Assembly: GCA_036386415.1 (NCBI GenBank)
Contig: DASVVT010000005.1
Location: 1-59,192, forward strand
Source: DASVVT01 sp036386415
Lineage (GTDB): Bacteria; Acidobacteriota; Blastocatellia; Pyrinomonadales; Pyrinomonadaceae
Length of the DNA: 59,192 bases
Reading direction: 5' to 3'
Position 1 is the stretch's first letter. The number at the start of each line of letters is the position of its first letter. This document shows, one piece after another, positions 46,459-55,287 of the stretch. A program made the translations under genes and the position numbers. A model generated the notes under the pieces. It was not told the origin of the DNA. It saw nothing but the letters and a program-made list of their open reading frames with translations, and ran no database searches.

Positions 46459-47003
46459 TGTCCTCTACGTACGACATCGCGGAGATCGAGCGGCGCGCGG
46501 CGCGCGTCCAACTGCTGCTGCTGGATTGCGACGGTGTGCTCACGGACGGACGCCTGATCCTGCTTGACAACGGCGACGAACAGAAGACTTTCCACACGCG
46601 GGACGGCCACGGCCTGGTGCTCTTTCACCGCGCTGGCTTGCGCTCAGGGATTATTTCAGGGCGCACCTCGCGCGCCCTTGAGCGACGCGCAAAGGAGTTG
46701 GGCATCGCTTATCTGCGCCAGGGCTCTTGTGACAAGCTCAAGGATTACGAGCAACTGCTGGCCGAAGCCTGTGTGAAAGAGACGGAGACAGCCTTCGTGG
46801 GTGACGACGTGACGGATATCCCGCTCATGCAGCGCGCAGGACTGGCCTTCGCCGTCTCGGACGCGACTGAGGAGACGCGCGCCGCCGCTCACTATGTGAC
46901 AAAACTTCCGGGCGGATATGGCGCTGTGCGCGAAGTCACTGAAATAATTCTCAAAGCGCAGGGACGCTGGACGGAGTTGATGCGAAGGTATATTCAACAG
47001 TAG
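46458..47003 (+). CDS. kdsC: 3-deoxy-manno-octulosonate-8-phosphatase
   Basis: HAD-family phosphatase releasing Kdo. 181 residues from the ATG at 46458 that overlaps the preceding stop; a longer in-frame ORF runs into the upstream gene. Motif I LLDCDGVLTDGRL, the GIISGRTSRALERRA block, and motif IV FVGDDVTDIPLM are intact. It completes kdsA-kdsB-kdsC in this region, with only kdsD missing. The stop TAG is formed by the following AGTAGAC repeat. Confidence 0.95.
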   Translation: MSSTYDIAEIERRAARVQLLLLDCDGVLTDGRLILLDNGDEQKTFHTRDGHGLVLFHRAGLRSGIISGRTSRALERRAKELGIAYLRQGSCDKLKDYEQLLAEACVKETETAFVGDDVTDIPLMQRAGLAFAVSDATEETRAAAHYVTKLPGGYGAVREVTEIILKAQGRWTELMRRYIQQ

Positions 47004-47139
47004 ACAGTAGTCAGTAGCCAGTAGAAAGAAAGCAGGGCGCGGCGCTTTTTTGTCTACTATGGATGAAGAGACTAAGTGCGAAAAAGCATCACAGGATTTT
47101 CTTTTCTACTGTTTACTGGCTACTGACTACTGTCTACTT
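46998..47139. repeat. Heptamer inverted repeat, AGTAGTC family, copy 5
   Basis: Left arm AGTAGAC, AGTAGTC, AGTAGCC, AGTAGAA; right arm TTTCTACTGTTTACTGGCTACTG and on. The core shares CATCACAGGATTTTC with the core at 23464. It provides the kdsC stop and precedes the receiver gene. Confidence 0.85.
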
Positions 47140-47159
47140 GATAATGGGAGCTGACAAAA

Positions 47160-47537
47160 ATGGAGAACCTTGCCCGACAGATTCTTTTTGTAGAGGATAC
47201 CGCTGACACGCGTGATCTGGTCGAGTTCAGTTTGCAGCAGGACGGTTTTACAGTGACGTGCGCCCAAACGGCTGATGAGGGACTCTCACTGGCGCGCAGC
47301 GAATCCTACGCGCTGATTCTTCTGGACATCGGCCTGCCCGATAAAGACGGCCTTGAGCTGTGCCGCGAAATCCGTCGCTTCGACCAGCAGACGCCGATCC
47401 TTTTCTACACGGCTTTCGCCGAGCTGCTTGATGAAAATGAAGCAATCAAGGCGGGCGCGCAGGGCTGGCTGCGTAAGCCGGAGGATACGGGGCGACTCGG
47501 CGCGGTGGCGCGCGAGTTGATCGAAAAATCAGGCTGA
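47160..47537 (+). CDS. Single-domain response regulator receiver protein
   Basis: 125 residues, a CheY-like fold only. Acidic pair EDT near the N-terminus, phospho-acceptor in ILLDIGLPDKDGLEL, conserved Thr in FYTAF and lysine in WLRKPED. A GGGAG Shine-Dalgarno lies upstream. There is no output domain, so it probably acts by protein-protein contact or in a phosphorelay. No histidine kinase is adjacent. Confidence 0.92.
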   Translation: MENLARQILFVEDTADTRDLVEFSLQQDGFTVTCAQTADEGLSLARSESYALILLDIGLPDKDGLELCREIRRFDQQTPILFYTAFAELLDENEAIKAGAQGWLRKPEDTGRLGAVARELIEKSG

Positions 47538-47676
47538 ACGTTTCGCAGTTTTATATTATCTGGAATAGATTTGACAGCCAGCCGCGATGTTGATTATCTT
47601 TTCACTGTCGTTGACAGCAGTGAATGTAGTGTGATTAAAGAATTCTGCATTCATCCCGATAATTGTCACTCTTTGA

Positions 47677-47751
47677 GCGCGAGTAGCTCAGTGGTAGAGC
47701 ACCGGCTTCCCAAGCCGGGTGTCGCGGGTTCAAGCCCCGTCTCGCGCTCCA
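47677..47751 (+). tRNA. tRNA-Gly (anticodon CCC)
   Basis: Acceptor GCGCGAG pairs with CTCGCGC, followed by T and an encoded CCA. The D-arm is TAGCTCAGTGGTAGAGC, the anticodon loop CTTCCCAA gives CCC, and the T-arm is GCGGGTTCAAGCCCCG. All stems are complete. Confidence 0.97.
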
Positions 47752-47910
47752 ATAAATTCAACAGCCAGAGCGACAGACCAAGCCTGCTTTAGAGCCAGCA
47801 CCCGGTGTTTGCCATCTCTTGAGTGGGTAGACGCGGGTGTCCGCATTTCCTCTTCGCCTCTTAATTTGCAAGTTTCCAAGCAACTTTGATGCTTTTGGTA
47901 GTATGGCTGC

Positions 47911-48339
47911 ATGAGACGAATTTGCGTTTTATGCAAAGAGGAGAAGCCGCTGGATCGTGAACATTTTAACTTTAGATCTATCAAAGATGGTAAGTTTGGT
48001 AATGTTTGCAAACCTTGTCAGAAGCAATATCGGGTTGGGCATTATCAAAGGAATAAAGCTGATTACATCGAAAAGGCGATTAAAGCTAACAGTGAACGTA
48101 GGATACGTAATAGAAAACTGTTATGGGATTATCTATCTACACACCCTTGTGTAGATTGTGGGATAGCTAATCCACTCGTACTAGAGTTTGACCATGTTCG
48201 CGGTAATAAGGCGGGCGAAATATCACGAATGATTACGCAAAACGCATGAACAACCGTCATGCGAGAGATTGAAAAATGCGACGTTCGCTGCGCTAATTGT
48301 CATCGTATAAAAAACAGCGTCACAGCGCAACTATTATAA
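47911..48339 (+). pseudogene. HNH-type endonuclease-like gene split by an in-frame stop
   Basis: The first 112 codons encode an N-terminal CVLCKEEKPLDREHF zinc motif, a basic linker, and CVDCGIANPLVLEFDHVRGNKAGEISRMI. A TGA at 48247 interrupts. Reading through in the same frame gives TTVMREIEKCDVRCANCHRIKN and a TAA at 48339. The family continues with a Trp at that place (SWxTVxxEIxKCxVRCANCHR), so TGG has become TGA. The region is clearly richer in A+T than its surroundings and lies next to a tRNA gene, which suggests horizontal origin. Confidence 0.8.
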
Positions 48340-48914
48340 GCAACTATGAAATATGCTCCGTAAGTATTATGGCCTATGATCTCCACTGCCCAATCCAAGA
48401 TTACAAAGCAGAACAGGCGCGACAGCTTTGGGGCTATCGCGCCTGTTCTAATGTTGGTCACTGTCCTCACCCCAGCAACCAATAGTGACGGAAGGATTCA
48501 CCAACCGTCAAGTTGAACCCAGTATATGCTACTTCCCTGGCCCAATGCAACCCCAATCGGAAAAAAAACGTAAAGTCAAAATGATCGGGTGGAATTTTGC
48601 TTTAAAGCGGTTTGTTCGGCGTTTCCAGAATAGCTATTGATCTGCATCGCAGGCGGACGGGTAAATTGCGATAAACCTTAGGTTTTCGGCTCTATTTGTA
48701 TACTATTCGCTTTGTGTGCGCCATCATGCTAGGCTTCCCACGCTGCTGAGGTTTTGCGAGGCACCTGGTCTCTTCGCGCGCTCAAACAGTTTTACCCCCG
48801 GTGCACACGCGTCTTGAGGCGACCACCAGCGCTCCAACAGCCGCTTGAATCGAGGCCATCCCTTCATATGCGAGGGCGGCTTTTATCAGAAGAGTGACAA
48901 GGAGAGATACATAC
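48340..48914. other. 575 bp AT-rich gap without a supported gene
   Basis: It contains a perfect 12 bp inverted repeat (48411-48448) and otherwise unremarkable sequence. Short frames here are below the evidence needed. It probably carries the promoter for the DUF2911 gene, whose Shine-Dalgarno AAGGAG lies at about 48897. Confidence 0.5.
48411..48448. other. 12 bp perfect hairpin
   Basis: GAACAGGCGCGA (48411-48422) pairs with TCGCGCCTGTTC (48437-48448). An AGC/GCT pair inside extends the stem around a TTTGGG loop. Without a T-tract it is not a clear terminator. Confidence 0.6.
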
Positions 48915-49874
48915 ATGATTCCGCTAAAACGTTTCTACAGTTATACTTTCGTCCTGTTGCTGCTCGTCATCCTGTGCGGGTCAGGGCAATATGCTTTGGC
49001 GCAGGCTCCGTCTGTGCGCCTCCCGCGTCCGAGCCAGAAGGCCAGCGTCATGCAGACCATAGGCGTCACGGACGTGACCATCACCTACAGTCGCCCCGGA
49101 GTGAAAGGGCGTAAAATCTGGGGCGACGCGCCGCCAGCCGCCGCCGCGTCTGCGAGCGGCACGGCGACCCTGGACGACGCGAGCAGTCGCGCAAAGGATG
49201 CCCCCATCGTGCCTTACGGCCATGTGTGGCGCACGGGCGCTAACGAGGCGACCACCTTCTCGGTCACAGATGATGTGTTGATTAACGGGCAGAAGCTTCC
49301 CGCCGGAACCTACAGCCTCCACACCATCCCAGGCCAGCAGGAGTGGACGATCATCTTCAACCGTGAAGCGGATCAATGGGGCAGCTTCAACTATGACGAG
49401 AAGAAGGACGCGTTGCGCGTCAAGGCCAAGCCCGAACAGGTCGCAGAAAATCAGGAGTGGCTGCTCTTCAGCATCCCTTTAGTCACGCCGACCTCCGCGC
49501 AGGTCAACATCCGCTGGGAGAAAGTGAACGTGCCCTTCACGGTCGAAGTGCCGAACGTGGAGGCGCTCATGCGCGCCAAGATAGACGCCGCCGTGGCCGC
49601 CAACCCCACTGATTGGAACATTCCTCTGGCAGTCGCCAGACAGTACGCTAACGACGAGAAGTGGGACGAGGCGCTGCGCTGGGCTGACCAGTCCATCAAG
49701 GTCAAGGAGACCTACCAGAATCTCTCTGCCAGAGCGCAAATGCTGTACGCGGCTGGCCGCAAAGATGAGGCGCTCGCCGCCGCCGAGAAGGCAATCCAGC
49801 GTGGCAAAGCGGACAAAGTTGACACCACCCGCCTGGAGAAGCGGCTCGCAGACTGGAAGGCAGGGAAGATGTAG
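48915..49874 (+). CDS. DUF2911-domain secreted protein with TPR-like tail
   Basis: 319 residues from the ATG at 48915 (AAGGAG lies about 13 nt upstream). Signal peptide (YTFVLLLLVILCGSGQ). The DUF2911 domain spans about 30-205, with PSQKASVMQTIGVTDVTITYSRPGVKGRKIW, WRTGANEATTF and QEWTIIFNRE. The C-terminal residues (about 215-315) form a TPR-like helical repeat (YANDEKWDEALRWADQSI). DUF2911 proteins are common in Acidobacteriota and Bacteroidota; their function is unknown. Confidence 0.9.
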   Translation: MIPLKRFYSYTFVLLLLVILCGSGQYALAQAPSVRLPRPSQKASVMQTIGVTDVTITYSRPGVKGRKIWGDAPPAAAASASGTATLDDASSRAKDAPIVPYGHVWRTGANEATTFSVTDDVLINGQKLPAGTYSLHTIPGQQEWTIIFNREADQWGSFNYDEKKDALRVKAKPEQVAENQEWLLFSIPLVTPTSAQVNIRWEKVNVPFTVEVPNVEALMRAKIDAAVAANPTDWNIPLAVARQYANDEKWDEALRWADQSIKVKETYQNLSARAQMLYAAGRKDEALAAAEKAIQRGKADKVDTTRLEKRLADWKAGKM

Positions 49875-49915
49875 GCGCGCATGAGTTAGGGGGAAGAGTT
49901 AGCAAATGTCCAAAT

Positions 49916-50014
49916 AGAGATTTAAACGCAGAGGACGCAAAGTACATTCGCAAAGGTCGCAGTGATGGTCTTCTTTGCGCTCTTTGCGTCTTCCCTTTGC
50001 GTCCTCTGCGTTTA
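49916..50014. repeat. Inverted repeat, 9-nt-unit family, copy 3
   Basis: AGAGATTTAAACGCAGAGGACGC on the left, described as CGCAGAGG and CGCAAAG units; the right side CTTTGCG/CCTCTGCGTTTA. It sits between the DUF2911 and cyclase genes. Confidence 0.8.
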
Positions 50015-50095
50015 GCCACCCGTTTCGTCCTGATCGGGGCGTGATGCCTGCTCTTCCAGCACTGTCTGAGCATCGCAAGGGGGCGAAAGGCGACC

Positions 50096-50776
50096 GTGAC
50101 GACAATCAGCCATGACAGCCCGGCACTCGTCGATGTGAGCCACGATGTAGAGCACGGGATGATAACTTACAAGGGGTTGCCCGCGCCCCTGATCTCGGAC
50201 TTTCTGAGCCGCGAAGATTCGCGCAGCCGCTATACGGAAGGGACGGAGTTCCACATCGGGAGAATCGAGATGGTGGCGAATACGGGGACGTACATGGACT
50301 CGCCGTTTCATCGCTACGCCGAAGGGAAAGATTTGTCGCAACTGGAGCTTTCCTCAATTGCCAATCTGGACGGCGTCTGCTTTCGAGCCCTGAATTCCGC
50401 AGGCCAGGGTATCGACGCAACCCTTTTTCAGAGGGCTGACATACGAGGCAAGGCGGTGCTGGTGCATACAGGCTGGGATGCTCACTGGGGAACTGAAAGG
50501 TATTTCGAGGGGAATCCCTTTTTAACACAGGATGCCGCGCGGTTTTTGGCGGATTCCGGCGTCAGGCTGGTCGGCATAGATTCCTATAACATAGACGATA
50601 CGCGAGACGGATCTAGACCCGCCCATTCGATACTTCTGGGGAAAGATATTCCCATCGTCGAGCATCTATGCCGCCTCGGCTCTCTGCCCGATGACGGCTT
50701 CAAATTCTTCGCCGTGCCGGTCAAGGTCAAAGGATTCGGGACATTTCCGGTGAGGGCATTCTGTATCGTCGGGTGA
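50096..50776 (+). CDS. Cyclase / kynurenine formamidase-like protein
   Basis: 226 residues from a GTG. The fold and segments LVDVSHDVEHGM, VANTGTYMDSPFHRYAEGKDLS, VLVHTGWDAHWG and LVGIDSYNIDD match the cyclase superfamily (arylformamidases). The usual metal motif HxGTHxDxPxH reads NTGTYMDSPFH, so one or two histidine ligands differ; this variant occurs in a recognised branch of the family. The substrate is unknown. No kynurenine pathway genes are nearby. Confidence 0.85.
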   Translation: MTTISHDSPALVDVSHDVEHGMITYKGLPAPLISDFLSREDSRSRYTEGTEFHIGRIEMVANTGTYMDSPFHRYAEGKDLSQLELSSIANLDGVCFRALNSAGQGIDATLFQRADIRGKAVLVHTGWDAHWGTERYFEGNPFLTQDAARFLADSGVRLVGIDSYNIDDTRDGSRPAHSILLGKDIPIVEHLCRLGSLPDDGFKFFAVPVKVKGFGTFPVRAFCIVG

Positions 50777-50856
50777 TGACACCCGCACAACCGGATTTTG
50801 GAACGCGCTCACAAGCTCTTTAATCAAGCGACACACAAAATAGAGGAGAACAACTC

Positions 50857-51450
50857 ATGCGCTCATTTCTTTCGACCTACGGGCTGGCAGCTCTGCTGAC
50901 CGCGCTGCTCGCTCTGTCTCCCAACGCAGTTTACGCACAGCAGCAGCAGCAGCGCGTGAAAGCGCCTGAGCCGACGCGCATTGAAGTCCAGAGCATCGCG
51001 GCAAAACCCGAAGATGTCGCCACGCTGGACGGGATCATGAAGGCTTTTTACGAAGTGGTCTCCGGGCCTGCGGGACAACCGCGACAATGGGCTAGAGACC
51101 GTACGCTCTACATTCAGGGCATGCGCTTTGTGGCGACGGGTGTGCGAAAGGGAGAGTCGAAGCCCTACGCGAATATCATAGATCATCAGACGTTTGTTGA
51201 CCAATCGAACGACTTCATGGTGCGCGACGGGTTCTATGAACGCGAGATTCATCGCGTCACACGAAGGTTCGGCAACATCGCGCACATCTTCAGCACCTAC
51301 GAGACGCGCCAGAAGCCGGATGGCCCCGTCACGTCGCGCGGCGTCAATAGCCTTGAGCTTTATTACGACGGCACGCGCTGGTGGATCGCCTCTGCCGTCT
51401 GGGATGGTGAGCGTGCAGACAATCCGATTCCGAAAGAGCTATTGCCTTGA
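50857..51450 (+). CDS. Secreted NTF2/SnoaL-like protein
   Basis: 197 residues, with AGAGGAGAAC as Shine-Dalgarno. Signal peptide (TYGLAALLTALLALSPNA) then a Gln-rich cleavage region. The remainder (about 45-190) looks like a cone-shaped NTF2-like domain (DGIMKAFYEVVSGPAG, GIAHIFSTYETR, NSLELYYDGTRWWIASAVWD), common in small secreted proteins. No catalytic residues can be assigned. Confidence 0.75.
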   Translation: MRSFLSTYGLAALLTALLALSPNAVYAQQQQQRVKAPEPTRIEVQSIAAKPEDVATLDGIMKAFYEVVSGPAGQPRQWARDRTLYIQGMRFVATGVRKGESKPYANIIDHQTFVDQSNDFMVRDGFYEREIHRVTRRFGNIAHIFSTYETRQKPDGPVTSRGVNSLELYYDGTRWWIASAVWDGERADNPIPKELLP

Positions 51451-51488
51451 GCTTTAATTGATCGGATTTGATTTGGATGTGCGGCAAA

Positions 51489-51582
51489 CGATTTAAACGC
51501 CAAGGGCGCAAAGAAAAGACGCGCAAAGGACGCGTAGAAGCAGTTCCTTTGCGTCTTCTTCCTTTGCGCCCTTGGCGTTTAA
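51489..51582. repeat. Inverted repeat, 9-nt-unit family, copy 4
   Basis: ACGATTTAAACGCCAAGGGCGC on the left with CGCAAAG units, and CTTTGCGCCCTTGGCGTTTAAG on the right. The outer ends match exactly for 14 bp or more. Upstream of the NYN gene. Confidence 0.8.
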
Positions 51583-51663
51583 GCCTCTTCCGTTTCTTTA
51601 CCTTCGCTCATCAAGTGCGTGTTATATTCACGAGCGTTCGGCAAAGTATCAGGCTCATGAGGA

Positions 51664-52218
51664 ATGGGTGACCGGAACATGGCGGGATCACGCGGGAAGA
51701 CTATCTGCTTTATCGACAACGCTAACATCTTCTTCGGACAGCAGGACGCGGGCTGGCGAATCGATTGGGAGAAGTTCGCGCGCTATCTGGATCGGGATGA
51801 AGAGGTCTGGCAGACCTACTTCTTCGCCTCCGAGCATGATCCGCCGCTGCCGAACGAGAGCAGCTTCTATTCCTTCCTCAAGGAGCAGCTACGCTGGGAG
51901 GTGATGCTCTATCCGCTCGGAAGAAAGACCCTCTCATGCAGCCGATGCGATCACACGGAGACCGTTCCGGCAGAAAAGGGCGTCGATGTCGGCCTGGCTA
52001 CGAAGATGCTGATCCTCGCCATCAACCAGGCTTACGAGACGGCCATGCTCGTGGCAGGGGATCGCGACTATCTGGAAACGTTGAAATACATCAAGGGGCT
52101 CGGCCTGCGCGTCGAAGTCATCGCCTGGCGCGCCAACCTCTCCAATGATCTCGCAGATGAATCCTCAGAGCCGGTTGTCTATCTGGAAGACCTCAGAAAG
52201 CAGATTGAAAAGAAGTAG
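51664..52218 (+). CDS. NYN-domain protein (PIN-like RNase family)
   Basis: 184 residues. CFIDNANIFFGQ (strand 1 with the first catalytic Asp) and CSRCDHTETVPAEKGVDVGLATKMLILA (with DVGLATKM) and VAGDRDYLETLKYIKGLGLRVEVIAW form the NYN/LabA core. Metal ligands Asp at the three positions are present, so ribonuclease activity is plausible. A CxxC pair (SCSRCD) forms a small ribbon insertion. Members act in RNA processing, but the target is unknown. Confidence 0.9.
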   Translation: MGDRNMAGSRGKTICFIDNANIFFGQQDAGWRIDWEKFARYLDRDEEVWQTYFFASEHDPPLPNESSFYSFLKEQLRWEVMLYPLGRKTLSCSRCDHTETVPAEKGVDVGLATKMLILAINQAYETAMLVAGDRDYLETLKYIKGLGLRVEVIAWRANLSNDLADESSEPVVYLEDLRKQIEKK

Positions 52219-52348
52219 ACAGGAAACAGTAGACAGTAGACAGTAGCCAGTAGACGCGACGCGTTTCGGGCGCTGTCGCTGTCATACTGACGATTGTCCG
52301 GCGAAAGCTTTTCTACTGACTGCTGACTACTGTCTACTGTCTACTGCC
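52214..52348. repeat. Heptamer inverted repeat, AGTAGTC family, copy 6
   Basis: Left arm AGTAGAC, AGGAAAC, AGTAGAC, AGTAGAC, AGTAGCC, AGTAGAC; right arm CTACTGA, CTGCTGA, CTACTGT, CTACTGT, CTACTG. It lies between convergent genes and begins with the TAG stop of the NYN gene. Confidence 0.85.
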
Positions 52349-52350
52349 TT

Positions 52351-54564
52351 TCACGGTTTCGCGTCGGGCTTGCCCTGTGGGTTGGCAGGTGGGTGCGTCT
52401 GATCCGGCTTCTTCTCCTGTTCCGCTGGCCTTGAGGGTTTCGATGCGCCGTCGCTCTCATCCGCGAGGCGCTTGCCGCTCGCGCGATCAAAGACGGCATT
52501 TCTGAGGAACTGCTCGGTCGTCCAGGGAGGTGCTTCGCCTCCGAGGTATTTGTGAAACCATTCAAGGTGCGCTGTGTAATAGAGCACCATCTCGTACCAG
52601 TTAGGCCAGTGGCCTGCGTTCGAATAGATGATGAGCCGCGAAGGGACGTTCATCTTTTGCAGGGCGGTGAAGAATTGTAGCGATTGCGTGTAGGGCACGC
52701 GGTAATCGCGCTCGCCCGAAATGACGAGCGCCGGGGTCTTGAAATTCTTGACATAGGTGGAGGCGGAAAACTTCTCGAAGTTATCGGAATTCCAGGGCTG
52801 ACCCTTAACATCCCATTGCGGCCACCAGAGCTCTTCGGTCGCCCCGTAGAATGATCTCCAATCGTAGATGCCCATCATCGAGGCTATCGCCTTGAAACGA
52901 TCCGTGTGGCCTTCGAACCACATCATCATGTAGCCGCCGAAAGACCATCCCATCGCGCCCATCCGCGACGCGTCCACATAGGGCAGCCTCTCAAGGGCAT
53001 CCGTCACCTTCATCAAGTCTTGATAGACCTGGCCGCCTATGTCGCCGGAAATCTGCGCGGTGAACTCCTGGCCGTAGCCGGTCGAGCCGCGAGGATTGGG
53101 GAAGGCGATCACGTACCCGGCTCCCGTGAAGAGCTGCGTCTCGCCACGGAAGGCATCGCCCCACATCTGCTGCGGGCCTCCGTGCACGTTGACGATGAGC
53201 GGGTATTTCTTAGCGGGGTCGAAGTTGTGAGGCTTGACCAGCAGGACGTGTATCTTCTTTCCGTCCGTGCTCTCGACCCACATCTGTTCGACGGGACGAA
53301 GGTCAACTTCACCGGCCATCGCATCGTTGATGTGCGTCAAACGCGTGGCCGTGCCCGGCTTTCCTCCGCCGAGGTCGGCGCGATAGATTTCCGGGGGCTC
53401 TGAGACAGACCGCTTGATGTAGACCAGGCTTTTATCGTCCGCCGAAAAATCGAAGCTGTCTATAGTCTTATCGGCCAGCAGCTCCGTCGTCTTGCGCGAT
53501 CCGAGGTCGAGCCGGTAGATGGGGTTCTGTCCTTCGACGGAGCTTGAGAAGTAGATCGTCTTTGAATCCTTAGACCAACGGAAATCCTCTATCCAGTTGC
53601 GGAAAGATTCAGTCAGGACTGTGGATGTGCCCGTGGCGCGATCATAAATCGCCAGGCGAAACAGGTCGGATTCGTAACCGGGCTGCTTCTGCACGCGATA
53701 GGCTATGTATTTGCCGTCGGGCGAGTATTTCGGGCTTCCGTCGTAAGCTGGGTTCGCGGCTGTGATGTTGCGTGGGCTGGGGCTTTTGTCCGTCAATGAG
53801 ATGAGCCACAGGTCGTTGTTGGTTGAATTGGCAAGCTCTTTATCATGATTGGAGACGTAGACGAACTCCGCGCCGTCGGGCGAGAAGGCGTATTGGAGCG
53901 GGCCGCCCAGTTGAAACGTCGGCGCATCGAAGCTGCCCGGCGTCAGGTCGCGCGTCTCGCCGGACTGCACATTGACCACAAAGGTGTGCGTGCGCGTGCC
54001 GTCTTTCCACGCCGTCCAGTGACGATAGAGAAGATCGTCCGCCATGTGAGCCTTCAGAGGCCCTTCGTTCCAGGCCTCTGCGATCCTCTTGTTGCATGCA
54101 TCATCGCCGCCGCACTCCGGATAGACATCTGTCGAAAAGGCTATCCACTTCGCGTCAGGCGACCAGAGCGGGTCGGACACGCCCGTCGAGATGTCTGTCA
54201 GCTTTCTGGCTTCGCCTCCACTGATCGGCATCAGGTACAGGTTGCTATCCTTCGCGCTGATGAAGGAGATCCATTTACCGTCGGGCGAGAAGAGCGGGGA
54301 ACTGTTGCTTTTATCGCCCTGCGTCAACTGTCGCGCGCCTCGACCACTCGCGTCCATCATCCAGACCTGGCTGAGACGCTTCGCGCGTGGAAGATCGGAT
54401 GTCGTCAGAACGTAGATCACAGAGCTTCCGTCGGGCGAGACGTGCACGTCCGAGACGGATTGAAAACGGTAAACGTCTTCGAGAGTGAAGCGACGCTTCT
54501 GAGCGTGCAGCGAGAAAAATGAGAGCAGGCAGATTGCCACCAGCAGCAGGACACGACGCACCAT
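52351..54564 (-). CDS. S9-family serine peptidase (prolyl oligopeptidase/DPP type)
   Basis: 737 residues. Signal peptide (LLLVAICLLSFFSLHA), then a WD/TolB-like beta-propeller (about 30-420) with repeated 'SPDGKWI / SPDGKYIAY' blades, and the alpha/beta-hydrolase domain (about 450-700). Catalytic Ser in GWSFGGYMM, Asp in ISGERDYRVPY and His in NAGHWPNW. It is secreted or periplasmic and should cleave peptides. The C-terminal 40 residues (Pro/Glu/Lys-rich) are an unusual tail. Confidence 0.94.
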   Translation of the reverse strand: MVRRVLLLVAICLLSFFSLHAQKRRFTLEDVYRFQSVSDVHVSPDGSSVIYVLTTSDLPRAKRLSQVWMMDASGRGARQLTQGDKSNSSPLFSPDGKWISFISAKDSNLYLMPISGGEARKLTDISTGVSDPLWSPDAKWIAFSTDVYPECGGDDACNKRIAEAWNEGPLKAHMADDLLYRHWTAWKDGTRTHTFVVNVQSGETRDLTPGSFDAPTFQLGGPLQYAFSPDGAEFVYVSNHDKELANSTNNDLWLISLTDKSPSPRNITAANPAYDGSPKYSPDGKYIAYRVQKQPGYESDLFRLAIYDRATGTSTVLTESFRNWIEDFRWSKDSKTIYFSSSVEGQNPIYRLDLGSRKTTELLADKTIDSFDFSADDKSLVYIKRSVSEPPEIYRADLGGGKPGTATRLTHINDAMAGEVDLRPVEQMWVESTDGKKIHVLLVKPHNFDPAKKYPLIVNVHGGPQQMWGDAFRGETQLFTGAGYVIAFPNPRGSTGYGQEFTAQISGDIGGQVYQDLMKVTDALERLPYVDASRMGAMGWSFGGYMMMWFEGHTDRFKAIASMMGIYDWRSFYGATEELWWPQWDVKGQPWNSDNFEKFSASTYVKNFKTPALVISGERDYRVPYTQSLQFFTALQKMNVPSRLIIYSNAGHWPNWYEMVLYYTAHLEWFHKYLGGEAPPWTTEQFLRNAVFDRASGKRLADESDGASKPSRPAEQEKKPDQTHPPANPQGKPDAKP

Positions 54565-54630
54565 CTGTTAACCTCCCGGAATCTTCTTAAACTTAACCTG
54601 GGGAAATCTACATTTAGCAGAAAGAAGTGT

Positions 54631-55227
54631 TCAGAGGGAAGCCAGAAAAGCACGAACCTTCTTCATGTCCTCCCAGACCTCGCGCTTTTTTGAAGGGTCG
54701 CGCAGCAGGTAGGCTGGATTGAAGGTCGGCATCAACTGCATACGGTCGTAATCATGAAACTCCCCGCGCATCTGCGAGATGGGCTTCTTCGTGCGGAGCA
54801 GGGCGCGCGTCGGTGTATTGCCGAAAGCGACTACCACATTGGGGCGCACGACCCGTAGCTCTCTATGAAGGTAAGGCGTAAAGAATGAGAGCGTGTCGGG
54901 CGTGATCTCGTCGCCGCTACAGATCATCTTGACTGTGTTGGTGAGATAGCACTCTTCGCGACTGAGGCCGATAGCTCCGAGGATGCGTTCCAGCATCTGG
55001 CCTGCTGGCCCCATGAAGGGTCTGCCCGAATCTATGTCGGGTGGGCCGGGCGATTCGCCTACGACCGCGACGCGCGCCCTCAAAGGCCCTTCGCCAAGGA
55101 TGAAGACACGCTCCGCGAATTGCGGCATCGCCCTGGCACGGCGCAGCAGCTCAGCATTGATTTCGTCGAGCGTCTCGTTCGACTCCGGCGGCGTCTCATC
55201 GAAGAGAGAAGATTGCGCAGCGTCCAT
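54631..55227 (-). CDS. Type-4-UDG-like protein lacking Fe-S cysteines
   Basis: 198 residues of the UDG family-4 fold: VAVVGESPGPPDIDSGRPFMGPAGQML, VVAFGNTPTRALL and MPTFNPAYLLRDPSKKR. The first CxxC pair is missing, the later cysteines are reduced to one (KMICSG) and the fourth position is Phe. The histidine of the HPAYLLR motif is Asn. The C-terminal end is very similar to that of the adjacent UDG at both DNA and protein level, so it arose by tandem duplication. It may have lost base excision or use a different mechanism. Confidence 0.85.
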   Translation of the reverse strand: MDAAQSSLFDETPPESNETLDEINAELLRRARAMPQFAERVFILGEGPLRARVAVVGESPGPPDIDSGRPFMGPAGQMLERILGAIGLSREECYLTNTVKMICSGDEITPDTLSFFTPYLHRELRVVRPNVVVAFGNTPTRALLRTKKPISQMRGEFHDYDRMQLMPTFNPAYLLRDPSKKREVWEDMKKVRAFLASL

Positions 55228-55236
55228 AAAAAATAG

Positions 55237-55287
55237 CGCTGAGTACTAAGTTAAAACTCTTTCTTTTACTCAGTACTCGGTACTTAA
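55237..55287. repeat. Heptamer inverted repeat, AGTACTG/CAGTACT family
   Basis: Left GCTGAGTACTAAGTTAAAA; right TTTTACTCAGTACTCGGTACTTAAA. It separates the two UDG genes and supplies the stop codon of the larger one. Confidence 0.8.

Noticed and set aside
48339..48448. Integrative element with attachment site after tRNA-Gly
   Set aside because: No integrase gene and no repeat of the tRNA 3' end could be found by eye.
48666..48704. Promoter TTGCGA / TATACT before the DUF2911 gene
   Set aside because: The spacer is about 27 nt, too long, and no other -35 is convincing.
50277..50310. Inactivated cyclase because of NTGTYMDSPFH
   Set aside because: This variant motif is a recurring branch of the family, so loss of function cannot be claimed.
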